Origin: Methanobrevibacter ruminantium
GTDB lineage: Archaea > Methanobacteriota > Methanobacteria > Methanobacteriales > Methanobacteriaceae
Length of the DNA: 13,375 nucleotides
Reading direction: 5' to 3'
Assembly (NCBI RefSeq): GCF_016294135.1
Contig: NZ_JAEDCO010000037.1
Span: 1 to 13,375, forward strand
In this document: positions 1-6,440 of the stretch, one piece after another
Layout of the letters: each line of letters starts with the position of its first letter
Numbering within the stretch: the first letter of the stretch is position 1
Position numbers and translations under genes: made by a program
The notes under the pieces: model-generated
Seen by the model: the letters and a program-made list of their open reading frames with translations, nothing else
What the model was told of the DNA's origin: nothing
Database searches by the model: none

Positions 1-16
1 ATAATAATAATAGAAA

Positions 17-916
17 TTAGAAATTATCTGCAAGATATGATAAGAATATGGATGCTGCAGTTAAATCAGCAGTTGTTCCAGGATTCAATTTATTTTCATA
101 AAGATAATCATCAAATTCCAATAATTTTTCAACAAATGAATCATCATCCTTAAATTCCAAAATATCACTTGCCTTTTGAGATACATCCTCTGCCACTTCA
201 TCACCGTATTTTCTTGAAATTAAAGTGTCTGGAATTTGTGATAGGATTGTCATGAATGTTAAAACAGTAGCCTTATTGATTACATCAACATCATCAGAGG
301 TTTTCCAAAAGCTTGAATAGCAAGGATAACCGATTTCAAAACAAACAGGCATTTTATTGGTGAGTTCATTTGCTAATCTGTCCCAACCAGCGGAGATTTC
401 CAAAACATCAAACATTGTCTGATTGTTTGCACGCAATTCATCCTTTGCCTTTTCGCTCATTACATCAAATTCATCCTGATCTCCCATTCCACCAGCATCA
501 GCAACATTGATGGCATCATAAAGGTTTACTGCATCCTCAACAGTTGTAGCATCCATTAAACGACCTACATTTTCTTGAATTTCATCAAAGCCATTGCTTA
601 TTGAAGCTGCAGCTGCAATTGGAATGCACATCATCATAATGCCTAAATTAGTGTTGGTTTCAATCCATCTGTTGGTTTCATCAACAGCTTGGAAAATGTA
701 TCTTCCCAATTCCGCTTCGGACAGGTCATCAATTTCCTTAGCTTGACTTGCAACAGCTTCCATAGTGTCTCCAATAACTACAGCGCTAATTGCAAAGTCC
801 TGAAATACCATGTCATCGTAATTTCTAGTTCTGTGAACATTTCCTGGTTTTGGCCAACCGCTCACTTCAAGAACAGATGCAATTTGAGCCAATTTAGCAA
901 TTTCTTTTGCTTCCAC
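17..916 (-). CDS. CitG/COG1767-family protein (triphosphoribosyl-dephospho-CoA synthase-like)
   Basis: The protein belongs to the CitG/MdcB family, whose bacterial members make 2'-(5''-triphosphoribosyl)-3'-dephospho-CoA, the prosthetic-group precursor of citrate lyase and malonate decarboxylase. Visible family motifs, numbered from the GTG start, are PKPGNVH (about 22-28), TNTNLGI (about 87-93), RKYG (about 235-238) and NPGTTADLTAA near the C-terminus (about 278-288). An ATG lies two codons upstream (920-922), but GGAGG at 924-928 sits only 1 nt from that ATG and 7 nt from the GTG at 914-916. I therefore call the GTG start, giving 299 residues. The gene follows hemB on the same strand with 16 nt between, so the two are probably co-transcribed. 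No acyl-carrier subunit, lyase or decarboxylase is present here, so the substrate in this organism is uncertain. Family call confident; exact reaction not. Confidence 0.85.
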   Translation of the reverse strand: MEAKEIAKLAQIASVLEVSGWPKPGNVHRTRNYDDMVFQDFAISAVVIGDTMEAVASQAKEIDDLSEAELGRYIFQAVDETNRWIETNTNLGIMMMCIPIAAAASISNGFDEIQENVGRLMDATTVEDAVNLYDAINVADAGGMGDQDEFDVMSEKAKDELRANNQTMFDVLEISAGWDRLANELTNKMPVCFEIGYPCYSSFWKTSDDVDVINKATVLTFMTILSQIPDTLISRKYGDEVAEDVSQKASDILEFKDDDSFVEKLLEFDDYLYENKLNPGTTADLTAASIFLSYLADNF

Positions 917-923
917 AAACATT

Positions 924-928
924 CCTCC
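924..928 (-). promoter_or_regulatory. Ribosome binding site that decides the GTG start of the CitG-like gene
   Basis: The minus strand reads GGAGG here. It is 7 nt upstream of GTG (914-916) but only 1 nt upstream of the in-frame ATG (920-922), which favours the GTG. The site lies upstream of the gene, just past the hemB stop codon (933-935). Confidence 0.6.
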
Positions 929-932
929 ATAA

Positions 933-1928
933 TCATAAGTGGTCTAAAGCATAAGGAGCGAAATTAGTAATAATCAAATCAGCTCCAGCCCTTTTTATGG
1001 ACAATAATGATTCCATTATAGCCTCTTCAGACAAGTATCCGTTTTCAATAGCTGCCATAATCATGGAATATTCTCCGCTTACATTATAGGTCACTAAAGG
1101 CATTGGGAACTCATCCTTAATTGTTTTAATTATATCTAAATAAGGTAGTGCCGGTTTAACCATTAAAAAGTCAGCGCCTTCAATTACATCAAGTTCCGCT
1201 TCCCTGATTGCTTCAAGAGCATTTGCAGGATCCATTTGATATGATTTTCTGTTACCTGCAGTAGGAGCAGAACATGCTGCTTCCCTAAATGGATAATAGA
1301 ATGAAGAAGCAAATTTAACTGAATAGGACATAATCATTGTATTGTAATAACCGTTTTCATCAAGAATTTCCCTTAATGCTTGTATTCTTCCATCCATCAT
1401 ATCAGAAGGAGCTACAATGTCTGCACCTGCCTCTGCATGGGAAAGTGCAACTTTTGCAAGATATTCCAAGGATTCGTCATTTAAGATTTCAAAGCCAAAA
1501 TCAGTGTCATCATTCTTTTCAATCAAACCGCAATGGCCATGAGAAGTGTATTGGCATAAGCAAACATCAGTAATGATAACTAAATCAGTTTCCTCCTTAA
1601 GCTTGCGGACAGTTCTTTGAACAATTCCTGTTGAAGCAAAAGCAGGAGATCCAATTGCATCCTTTTTCTCAGGGCTTGGAAGGCCGAAAACAATAATGGA
1701 TTTCAAGCCTTTAGCTTCCAATTCCTTTGCATATTCCACACAGTCATTTAAAGAATATCTGTATTCTCCAGGCATTGTGGAAATAGCTTCCTTTTCACCA
1801 TCTTTAAGGTCTTCTTTAACGAAAATTGGATAAATCAAATCCTCTTTATTCAATTTGGTTTCACGTACAATGTCTCTAATTTTAGAGTTTTTCCTATATC
1901 TTCTCATTCTTGTAATTGGAAAATTCAT
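933..1928 (-). CDS. hemB: Delta-aminolevulinic acid dehydratase (porphobilinogen synthase)
   Basis: HemB condenses two 5-aminolevulinate molecules into porphobilinogen, an early cytosolic step toward tetrapyrroles. In a methanogen these include coenzyme F430, cobamides and siroheme. The 331-residue length is normal for the family. The zinc-site cysteines are visible in DVCLCQYTSHGHCG, at Cys123, Cys125 and Cys133. The two active-site lysines are Lys205 (SVKFASSFYYPF) and Lys258 (MVKPALPYLD), the latter forming the Schiff base. The start ATG at 1926-1928 is preceded by AAGTGA with 4 nt spacing on the minus strand. The gene is first in a likely two-gene unit with the CitG-like gene downstream, and it diverges from aroC. 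The cysteine-type metal site marks it as a zinc-dependent form. Identification is very secure. Confidence 0.97.
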   Translation of the reverse strand: MNFPITRMRRYRKNSKIRDIVRETKLNKEDLIYPIFVKEDLKDGEKEAISTMPGEYRYSLNDCVEYAKELEAKGLKSIIVFGLPSPEKKDAIGSPAFASTGIVQRTVRKLKEETDLVIITDVCLCQYTSHGHCGLIEKNDDTDFGFEILNDESLEYLAKVALSHAEAGADIVAPSDMMDGRIQALREILDENGYYNTMIMSYSVKFASSFYYPFREAACSAPTAGNRKSYQMDPANALEAIREAELDVIEGADFLMVKPALPYLDIIKTIKDEFPMPLVTYNVSGEYSMIMAAIENGYLSEEAIMESLLSIKRAGADLIITNFAPYALDHL

Positions 1929-2004
1929 GATTTCACTTCTTAATGATTATTAATAAAAAATTATTACTTTAAATTAATTTAGATTAAATTGGAATAATTT
2001 AAAG

Positions 2005-2031
2005 TTTTATAAAAATTATTTTTTTATAAAA
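2005..2031 (-). promoter_or_regulatory. Candidate TATA region for hemB, contained in an inverted repeat
   Basis: The minus strand carries TTTTTATAAAA at 2005-2015, and the same sequence occurs inverted at 2021-2031, separated by 5 nt. Because the unit is itself nearly palindromic, the pair can be read as two TATA boxes or as an 11-bp inverted repeat. A start about 25 nt downstream of 2005-2015 would give a hemB leader of roughly 55 nt. Composition alone makes such A/T strings common here, so this is a candidate only. Confidence 0.35.
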
Positions 2032-2082
2032 TTTATTCATATAATAGTTTATCAAATTACTAATATAAATTTTAATGTAAAT

Positions 2083-2093
2083 TCATATAAAAA
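2083..2093 (+). promoter_or_regulatory. Candidate TATA box for aroC
   Basis: CATATAAAA at about 2084-2092 resembles an archaeal TATA box. It would place transcription start near 2113-2118, leaving a leader of about 80 nt. A second weaker candidate, TATTTAATAT at 2121-2130, would give a shorter leader. The rest of the 1929-2196 spacer shows only A/T-rich sequence shared with the divergent hemB promoter. Confidence 0.3.
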
Positions 2094-2196
2094 CTTAAAC
2101 TATATTAAGGGAAATAAAAATATTTAATATTAGAAAATTAAATTGAGGAAAGTGAACAAACTTATAATAATTTAATAAAATCTTTTGAGGAATTAT

Positions 2197-3300
2197 ATGA
2201 CAAACACTATTGGAAAAATCTTTTCAATTACAAGTTTCGGTTCCAGTCATGGAAAAGCACTTGGAGCAGTTATAGATGGATGTCCAGCTAATTTGGAACT
2301 TAGCGAAGAGGATATTCAAATTGAATTGAATAAAAGAAGACCTGGAACAAGTGCGCTCACAACATCCAGAAAGGAAGGGGATAAAATAGAAATTGTATCT
2401 GGAATATTTGAAGGAAAAACAGATGGAACCCCAATCACTGGAATCGTTTATAACACCAATCAAAAATCCAAGGATTATTCAAACATTAAGAACACTCCAA
2501 GGCCAGGACATGGAGATTTTTGCTGGATGGAAAAATATGGAATCTACGACTATAATGGAGGAGGTCGTGGAAGCGGCAGAATCACCATAGGACATGTTAT
2601 TGGAGGGGCTATTGCAAAGAAACTATTAAAGACCCAAGGCATTGAAATAATATCCCACGTTGTCCAAATAGGAAATATCAAAGCAGAAAATATAGATTAT
2701 GGAAACCTAAAAGACACAATTGAAAAAAACAACGTCAAATGTGGTGATGCAAATGCTGCAAAACTCATGGAAGAATTGATCCTTTCCAAAAAACAGGAAG
2801 GGGATTCAGTTGGAGGAATAGTTGAAACAATTGCAACTGGAGTTCCTGCAGGACTTGGAGAGCCAGTGTTTGGAAAGCTTGATGGTGATTTGGCACAAAT
2901 TTTAATGAGCATTAATGCAGTTAAAGGAGTTGAAATAGGATTAGGCTTTGAAAGTGCAAAATCAACAGCATCAGAGATTAACGATGAATTCTACTACGAT
3001 GAAGACAATAATATAAAAACTAAAACCAATAATTCTGGAGGAATTCTTGGTGGAATGAGTAATGGAATGCCAATCGTTTCAAGAATTGCTGTTAAGCCAA
3101 CACCTTCAATCTCTAAAATCCAAAATACAATTGACTTGGAAAAAGGAGAAAACACAACAATTGAAATCAGTGGCAGACATGATCCATGCATATGTCCAAG
3201 AGTCACTGCAGTTGCCGAATCAGCTACAGCTATCATTTTAGCGGACCATATGATTCGCGGAGGATTTATACATCCGACAAACTTAAATAAGTCTATTTAA
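2197..3300 (+). CDS. aroC: Chorismate synthase
   Basis: AroC converts 5-enolpyruvylshikimate 3-phosphate to chorismate, the last shared step of aromatic amino acid synthesis, and uses reduced FMN. The protein of 367 residues shows all three family signatures: FGSSHG near residues 14-19, GGGRGSGR at about 121-128, and RHDPCICPR at 327-335. A TTG lies in frame at 2185, but GAGG at 2187-2190 stands 6 nt before the ATG at 2197, so the ATG is chosen. The N-terminus MTNTIGKIFSITSFGSSHG also matches where the family usually begins. It is transcribed alone, divergent from hemB and convergent with the MBL-fold gene. No other shikimate-pathway gene is in the window. Very secure. Confidence 0.97.
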   Translation: MTNTIGKIFSITSFGSSHGKALGAVIDGCPANLELSEEDIQIELNKRRPGTSALTTSRKEGDKIEIVSGIFEGKTDGTPITGIVYNTNQKSKDYSNIKNTPRPGHGDFCWMEKYGIYDYNGGGRGSGRITIGHVIGGAIAKKLLKTQGIEIISHVVQIGNIKAENIDYGNLKDTIEKNNVKCGDANAAKLMEELILSKKQEGDSVGGIVETIATGVPAGLGEPVFGKLDGDLAQILMSINAVKGVEIGLGFESAKSTASEINDEFYYDEDNNIKTKTNNSGGILGGMSNGMPIVSRIAVKPTPSISKIQNTIDLEKGENTTIEISGRHDPCICPRVTAVAESATAIILADHMIRGGFIHPTNLNKSI

Positions 3301-3311
3301 ATCAAGAGACG

Positions 3312-3346
3312 CATTTCATGAAAGAATCTTGAAATTACATGAAATG
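3312..3346 (+). terminator. Stem-loop just downstream of aroC
   Basis: CATTTCATG at 3312-3320 and CATGAAATG at 3338-3346 form a perfect 9-bp inverted repeat with a 17-nt loop, 11 nt after the aroC stop. The following plus-strand sequence is A-rich rather than U-rich. It is therefore not a classical terminator and may be a 3'-end or mRNA-stability structure. Confidence 0.4.
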
Positions 3347-3395
3347 AAAAATAGCAAAAAATATTATAAAATTTTCAAAAATTAAAATAAAAAAT

Positions 3396-3486
3396 ACTGA
3401 AAAATTTTAAAAAAATTTTGTAAAAATAGATATAAAAAATTAAAAAACTGAAAAATTTTAAAAAAATAGATATAAAAAATTAAAAA
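3396..3486. repeat. Imperfect tandem duplication in the aroC/MBL spacer
   Basis: A unit beginning ACTGAAAAATTTTAAAAAA and ending TAGATATAAAAAATTAAAAA occurs at 3396-3446 and again at 3447-3486. The first copy has an 11-base insertion (TTTTGTAAAAA-like) in the middle. It is A/T-only apart from a few bases, probably a slippage or duplication product, with no coding content. Confidence 0.6.
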
Positions 3487-3530
3487 TAAAATAAGAAAAT
3501 AATTTAGTTGTCATAATTATTTTTCTTATT
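3440..3530 (-). terminator. Hairpin plus U-rich tract ending the MBL-fold gene
   Basis: AATAAGAAAATAATT at 3490-3504 pairs with AATTATTTTTCTTATT at 3515-3530: a 15-bp stem with a one-base bulge and a 10-nt loop. The stem begins in the stop codon (3529-3531) of the minus-strand MBL gene. Continuing on the minus strand, the sequence becomes T-rich down to about 3440. The combination resembles an intrinsic terminator for the DUF2121-MBL unit. Confidence 0.6.
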
Positions 3531-4410
3531 ATTCCTTTTTTTTATTTGGTTTTGATTCGAAATTAAGGGAATAGACATCCTCTTGTTTTATGCGATTTGC
3601 AAACCTATCCTTAAGACGAATCATTTTAGAACGTTCAGGATATTTCTCATTGATATCCACTTTCATACCATCAAAAGCAGCTAATGTTCTAACTCCAGTC
3701 TTTTTAGAGACTCTTATTGCCTCTTCAACTGGGTTTGCAGCAATCATCTTGAAACCGAAGTGTGTCATAATCGCTAAACTTGGCTTGACCTGCTCAACAA
3801 TGTCAATGAAATTATCAGTGCACATATGTCCCCTAATGGATCTTGGTCCTGGCCTTAAGACACTACCAATTAAAATGTCTGCATTTTTATGGTATTTCGG
3901 CAATTCATCAAAATATTCAGTGTCAGCAGTGTATGAAATCTTAAACCCATTATTCTCTATTTGGAAACCTACACCTGTAGGGTCTCCATGTCTTGTTTCA
4001 GTACCTTTAATGGTAAATGAAGGAAAACGTGCTATCTTATTAGGAGTCAAGATCAAATTTTTAGAATTGCTTTTATGATAACTTGAAATAGCAGGACCCC
4101 AACGTTGGAATTTTTCAAAAACAGATTGGCTTCCCATAATGATACCATTGTTCTTTGTCATTCCTCTTGTCATTGCTTCAATGAATATTTCAGCATCATT
4201 ATAATGGTCTGTATGAGAATGAGAAATAAAAACTCCATCAATTTTAGTGGGATTTACACCAAACTGATAAGATCTGACCAATGCTCCAGGACCGGGGTCA
4301 ACTTGATAATTCTTTCCTCCAAAATCATCAATTCTGAAGCCCCCAGTCATTCTCTTTTGACTGATGGTGGCAAACCTACCACCTCCAGAACCTAAAAATG
4401 TAATTTTCAT
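3529..4410 (-). CDS. Metallo-beta-lactamase-fold metallohydrolase
   Basis: This is an MBL-fold hydrolase of 293 residues with a presumed dinuclear metal site. The diagnostic HxHxDH motif is His64-Ser-His66-Thr-Asp68-His69. Further likely ligands are His141 (TRHGDP), Asp163 (YTADTE) and His217 (MTHFGF). The N-terminus MKITFLGSGGGRFAT is typical of the RNase Z/PhnP-like side of the superfamily. The substrate cannot be read from sequence: nuclease, phosphodiesterase and other roles are all possible. A GTG three codons upstream (4417-4419) is in frame, but the minus-strand AGGTGA overlaps it and sits 5 nt before the ATG at 4408-4410, so the ATG is preferred. The C-terminus is lysine-rich. It follows the DUF2121 gene after about 65 nt and is probably co-transcribed with it. 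Confidence 0.88.
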   Translation of the reverse strand: MKITFLGSGGGRFATISQKRMTGGFRIDDFGGKNYQVDPGPGALVRSYQFGVNPTKIDGVFISHSHTDHYNDAEIFIEAMTRGMTKNNGIIMGSQSVFEKFQRWGPAISSYHKSNSKNLILTPNKIARFPSFTIKGTETRHGDPTGVGFQIENNGFKISYTADTEYFDELPKYHKNADILIGSVLRPGPRSIRGHMCTDNFIDIVEQVKPSLAIMTHFGFKMIAANPVEEAIRVSKKTGVRTLAAFDGMKVDINEKYPERSKMIRLKDRFANRIKQEDVYSLNFESKPNKKKE

Positions 4411-4475
4411 TATTGTCACCTTTTAAAAAAACAAATAATACATTCAATCCAAATACAATCAATAATAAACACTAC

Positions 4476-5402
4476 TTATTTAAGATGACATAATATGATA
4501 TCACATTTTAAATTAGCCTTATTACGTTTAATGCATAAAACTTCATTTTCAATAACAACTTGGTCTTTTAATAATGCATCATCTTCCTCTTCAACAAACA
4601 TGATAACATTTTCACCAGGCTTTGCAAGAAGTTTCCAATTGATGTCAAATGCCCTTACATCAGGATTTAATTTCACTTGAATCATCTTTTCATCAATTGA
4701 ATCAACAATTCCCACAGGACCTTCATCGATAATTGTGGAAGCTAATTTAATTGTTTCATTTTGTTTTAATAAATCTTCCCTAAGCTTTGTTCTAAACTTA
4801 GCTAAAAGAGTTACATCTCTTTCAATGACTTCATCCAAATAATCTTGAACCTTGTCTTTTGATAAGTTGTTTTGTTGAATAACAACATCATATTTAGTAC
4901 CTAATGAAGGAGTTTTTTTAGAGATATCATCTATTATCTGACCAAAAATATCTCCCATATATTTTAAGCTGAAACTAGGTTTCCATCTGTTTTTAAGCAT
5001 TTCATTAGCTAAAGATTTTGTAATCTTATTTCCAAATACAATTATGGAAGATTCTCCTCTTTTGGCATTGACTATTTCAGATCCAGTTAGTTCAATAATT
5101 TGGAAACCGTTTGTTGTACCATAAATTCTTTTTCTTTTGGTTTCCATAGTTCCTCTTGAACTTACTTCCCCTACAGCTACATTTTCTACACTTTTTACTT
5201 TAGTTGCATCATCTGTAATTTTTAAGCTTATTCCGAGCTCTTCCGCTCTTGCATATAATTCTTCATCACTAGTGATTTCACCGGTGTAAATTTCTTGTTC
5301 TAAAAGTTCACGTTCATCTTTAGAACCAAAATAGGCAATTCTTCTCTTATCTCCTGCCATTACACATCCTTTCTTTCCAACATAAGCAATAATTAAACTC
5401 AT
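4476..5402 (-). CDS. DUF2121/COG4079-type archaeal conserved protein, possibly Ntn-hydrolase-like
   Basis: I recognise this 308-residue protein as the archaeal, mainly methanogen, DUF2121/COG4079 family of unknown function. The N-terminus MSLIIAYVGKKGCVMAGDKRR has the look of a proteasome beta-subunit start. If Met1 is removed, Ser becomes residue 1 and an Asp falls at residue 17, where proteasome beta subunits have Thr1 and Asp/Glu17. This is an inference, treated under findings. No membrane segment or signal peptide is visible. The last 80 or so residues (GPVGIVDSIDEKMIQVKLNP onward) look like a separate small beta-rich domain. An in-frame ATG at 5427-5429 has no ribosome binding site, whereas GTGA lies 4 nt before the ATG at 5400-5402, so the shorter start is used. 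It is upstream of the MBL-fold gene, about 65 nt away, on the same strand. Confidence 0.8.
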   Translation of the reverse strand: MSLIIAYVGKKGCVMAGDKRRIAYFGSKDERELLEQEIYTGEITSDEELYARAEELGISLKITDDATKVKSVENVAVGEVSSRGTMETKRKRIYGTTNGFQIIELTGSEIVNAKRGESSIIVFGNKITKSLANEMLKNRWKPSFSLKYMGDIFGQIIDDISKKTPSLGTKYDVVIQQNNLSKDKVQDYLDEVIERDVTLLAKFRTKLREDLLKQNETIKLASTIIDEGPVGIVDSIDEKMIQVKLNPDVRAFDINWKLLAKPGENVIMFVEEEDDALLKDQVVIENEVLCIKRNKANLKCDIILCHLK

Positions 5403-5479
5403 ACTCTCACATCGCTTAATAATAGGCATATTAAATTTTAACTTTACAATTCATAATAATTTCAATCTATGCCTTCAAA

Positions 5480-5490
5480 TTTATATTTTC
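5480..5490 (-). promoter_or_regulatory. Weak candidate TATA box for the DUF2121 gene
   Basis: The minus strand reads AAAATATAAATT here. It would place transcription start near 5455 and give a leader of about 50 nt. A second possible box lies near 5533-5540. The assignment is tentative because the spacer is almost wholly A/T. Confidence 0.25.
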
Positions 5491-5554
5491 TTAAATCAAT
5501 TAAAAATTTCAAATCTCAAAAAAGCATATTAAAACTTATAAAAACATTAAAAAT

Positions 5555-5588
5555 GAAGGATTAACTCAACCTTCCGCTACAACTTTTT
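5555..5588 (+). other. Small GC-richer stem-loop followed by a T run in the 5403-5792 spacer
   Basis: GAAGG (5555-5559) and CCTTC (5570-5574) form a 5-bp stem with a 10-nt loop, followed by CGCTACAAC and then TTTTTT at 5583-5588. It stands out because the surrounding 390-base spacer is nearly pure A/T. It could be the 3' end of a small RNA or chance. No ORF of note lies here. Confidence 0.25.
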
Positions 5589-5612
5589 TGAAATTTAATA
5601 TCTTATTTTATA

Positions 5613-5634
5613 TTTATATTTTTACAAATATAAA
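5613..5634. repeat. Perfect 9-bp inverted repeat upstream of desulfoferrodoxin
   Basis: TTTATATTT (5613-5621) and AAATATAAA (5626-5634) flank a TTAC loop. It sits about 160 bp upstream of the desulfoferrodoxin start and about 95 bp upstream of its TATA box. It could be an operator or chance in A/T-rich DNA. Confidence 0.3.
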
Positions 5635-5728
5635 AAGTTTTTATAAAATATTTTAAAATTTAAACTAAAATAAGGGAAAATAATAAAAAATCGATGAAAA
5701 TTTTCACTTGAAACCTTAAATGTTTTAA

Positions 5729-5738
5729 TTATATAAAA
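5729..5738 (+). promoter_or_regulatory. TATA box of the desulfoferrodoxin gene
   Basis: TTATATAAAA at 5729-5738 is a good archaeal TATA box. It predicts a transcription start near 5757-5762 and a leader of about 30 nt. GGAGGCGAT at 5781-5789 is the ribosome binding site, with the GGAGG core 7 nt before the ATG. Confidence 0.6.
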
Positions 5739-5792
5739 CTTTAAATATTGTAATGAACAAAGTAGAATTAATTATTATTTGGAGGCGATTAT

Positions 5793-6173
5793 ATGGTTAA
5801 AATTAATGAAATTTACAGATGTAACCACTGTGGAAACATGGTGGAAGTTATTGTTGAAGGCGCTGGAGAATTAGTTTGCTGTGGAGAAGCAATGGAACTT
5901 TTAGAACCTAGACAATTACCAGAAGGTGGAGTGAAACACATCCCTGTAATTACCAAAGAAGACGGCAAAATTGTCGTAACTATGGGAGAAGAACCTCACC
6001 CAATGTTAGAAGAACACTACATTAATTTTGTTGAATTAATTGTTGGGGATCAAGTTTACCGTGCAAACTTAAAACCTGGTGATGAACCTAAAGCAGTATT
6101 CGATGTAAATGCAGAAGTTGAAGATGTAAAAGCTATTGAATATTGTAATATCCACGGTTTATGGCATTCCTAA
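5793..6173 (+). CDS. dfx: Desulfoferrodoxin (two-iron superoxide reductase)
   Basis: This cytosolic enzyme reduces superoxide to hydrogen peroxide without making oxygen, the usual anaerobe defence. At 126 residues it is the full two-domain (2Fe) form. The N-terminal desulforedoxin domain has the rubredoxin-like FeS4 ligands Cys10, Cys13, Cys29 and Cys30. The catalytic center II has His49 (VKHIP), His69 and His75 (HPMLEEH), Cys118 and His121 (EYCNIHG). The conserved EKH motif is altered: Lys48 is kept but the preceding Glu47 is Val, so the carboxylate that caps the ferric iron in well-studied enzymes is missing. It has its own promoter and terminator and is probably monocistronic. No rubredoxin partner gene is adjacent. 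Identification is secure. Confidence 0.96.
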   Translation: MVKINEIYRCNHCGNMVEVIVEGAGELVCCGEAMELLEPRQLPEGGVKHIPVITKEDGKIVVTMGEEPHPMLEEHYINFVELIVGDQVYRANLKPGDEPKAVFDVNAEVEDVKAIEYCNIHGLWHS

Positions 6174-6217
6174 GTATTATTTATTTTAAATAATACTTTT
6201 CTATTTTTTATTTTTTT
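6172..6217 (+). terminator. Intrinsic-type terminator after desulfoferrodoxin
   Basis: AAGTATTATTT (6172-6182) pairs perfectly with AAATAATACTT (6188-6198) around a 5-nt loop, beginning within the stop codon. It is followed at once by T-rich sequence to 6217. This is a clear hairpin-plus-U-tract structure on the plus strand. Confidence 0.75.
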
Positions 6218-6349
6218 AAAACATTTAATTTGCATTATTTTCTAATTTACTATTTTTACTATTATCACTTTTACTTAATATTCCACTATTCTAACTATTT
6301 TTCATCAAATTACTAAATTTTATTAAATATGAAATTCATAATATTAATA

Positions 6350-6358
6350 TTATATAAG
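6350..6358 (+). promoter_or_regulatory. Candidate TATA box for the lipoprotein gene
   Basis: TTATATAAG at 6350-6358 matches an archaeal TATA box and predicts transcription start near 6378-6384, about 60 nt before the ATG at 6441. The spacer from 6218 to 6349 is A/T-rich with no other visible feature. Confidence 0.45.
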
Positions 6359-6440
6359 TTAAATCTTTTAAATTAAATTTATCAAATTATTAACTAATTA
6401 AAAAAGATTGTTTAAAATTAAAAAAATTAAATTTGATAGC

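Noticed and set aside
2185..2196. TTG start giving four extra residues to AroC
   Set aside because: GAGG at 2187-2190 is correctly placed for the ATG at 2197 and overlaps the TTG itself.
3590..4395. Plus-strand ORFs of up to 162 codons opposite the MBL-fold gene
   Set aside because: They are antisense shadows of a gene with clear metal-binding motifs, and show no ribosome binding site or recognisable protein.
5403..5429. Longer DUF2121 start at 5429
   Set aside because: No ribosome binding site upstream of it; the shorter form begins where the conserved MSLIIAYVG sequence begins.
6408..6440. TTG start extending the lipoprotein by 11 residues
   Set aside because: The extension puts a charged stretch before the signal sequence and has no ribosome binding site; the ATG at 6441 gives a normal lipoprotein signal.
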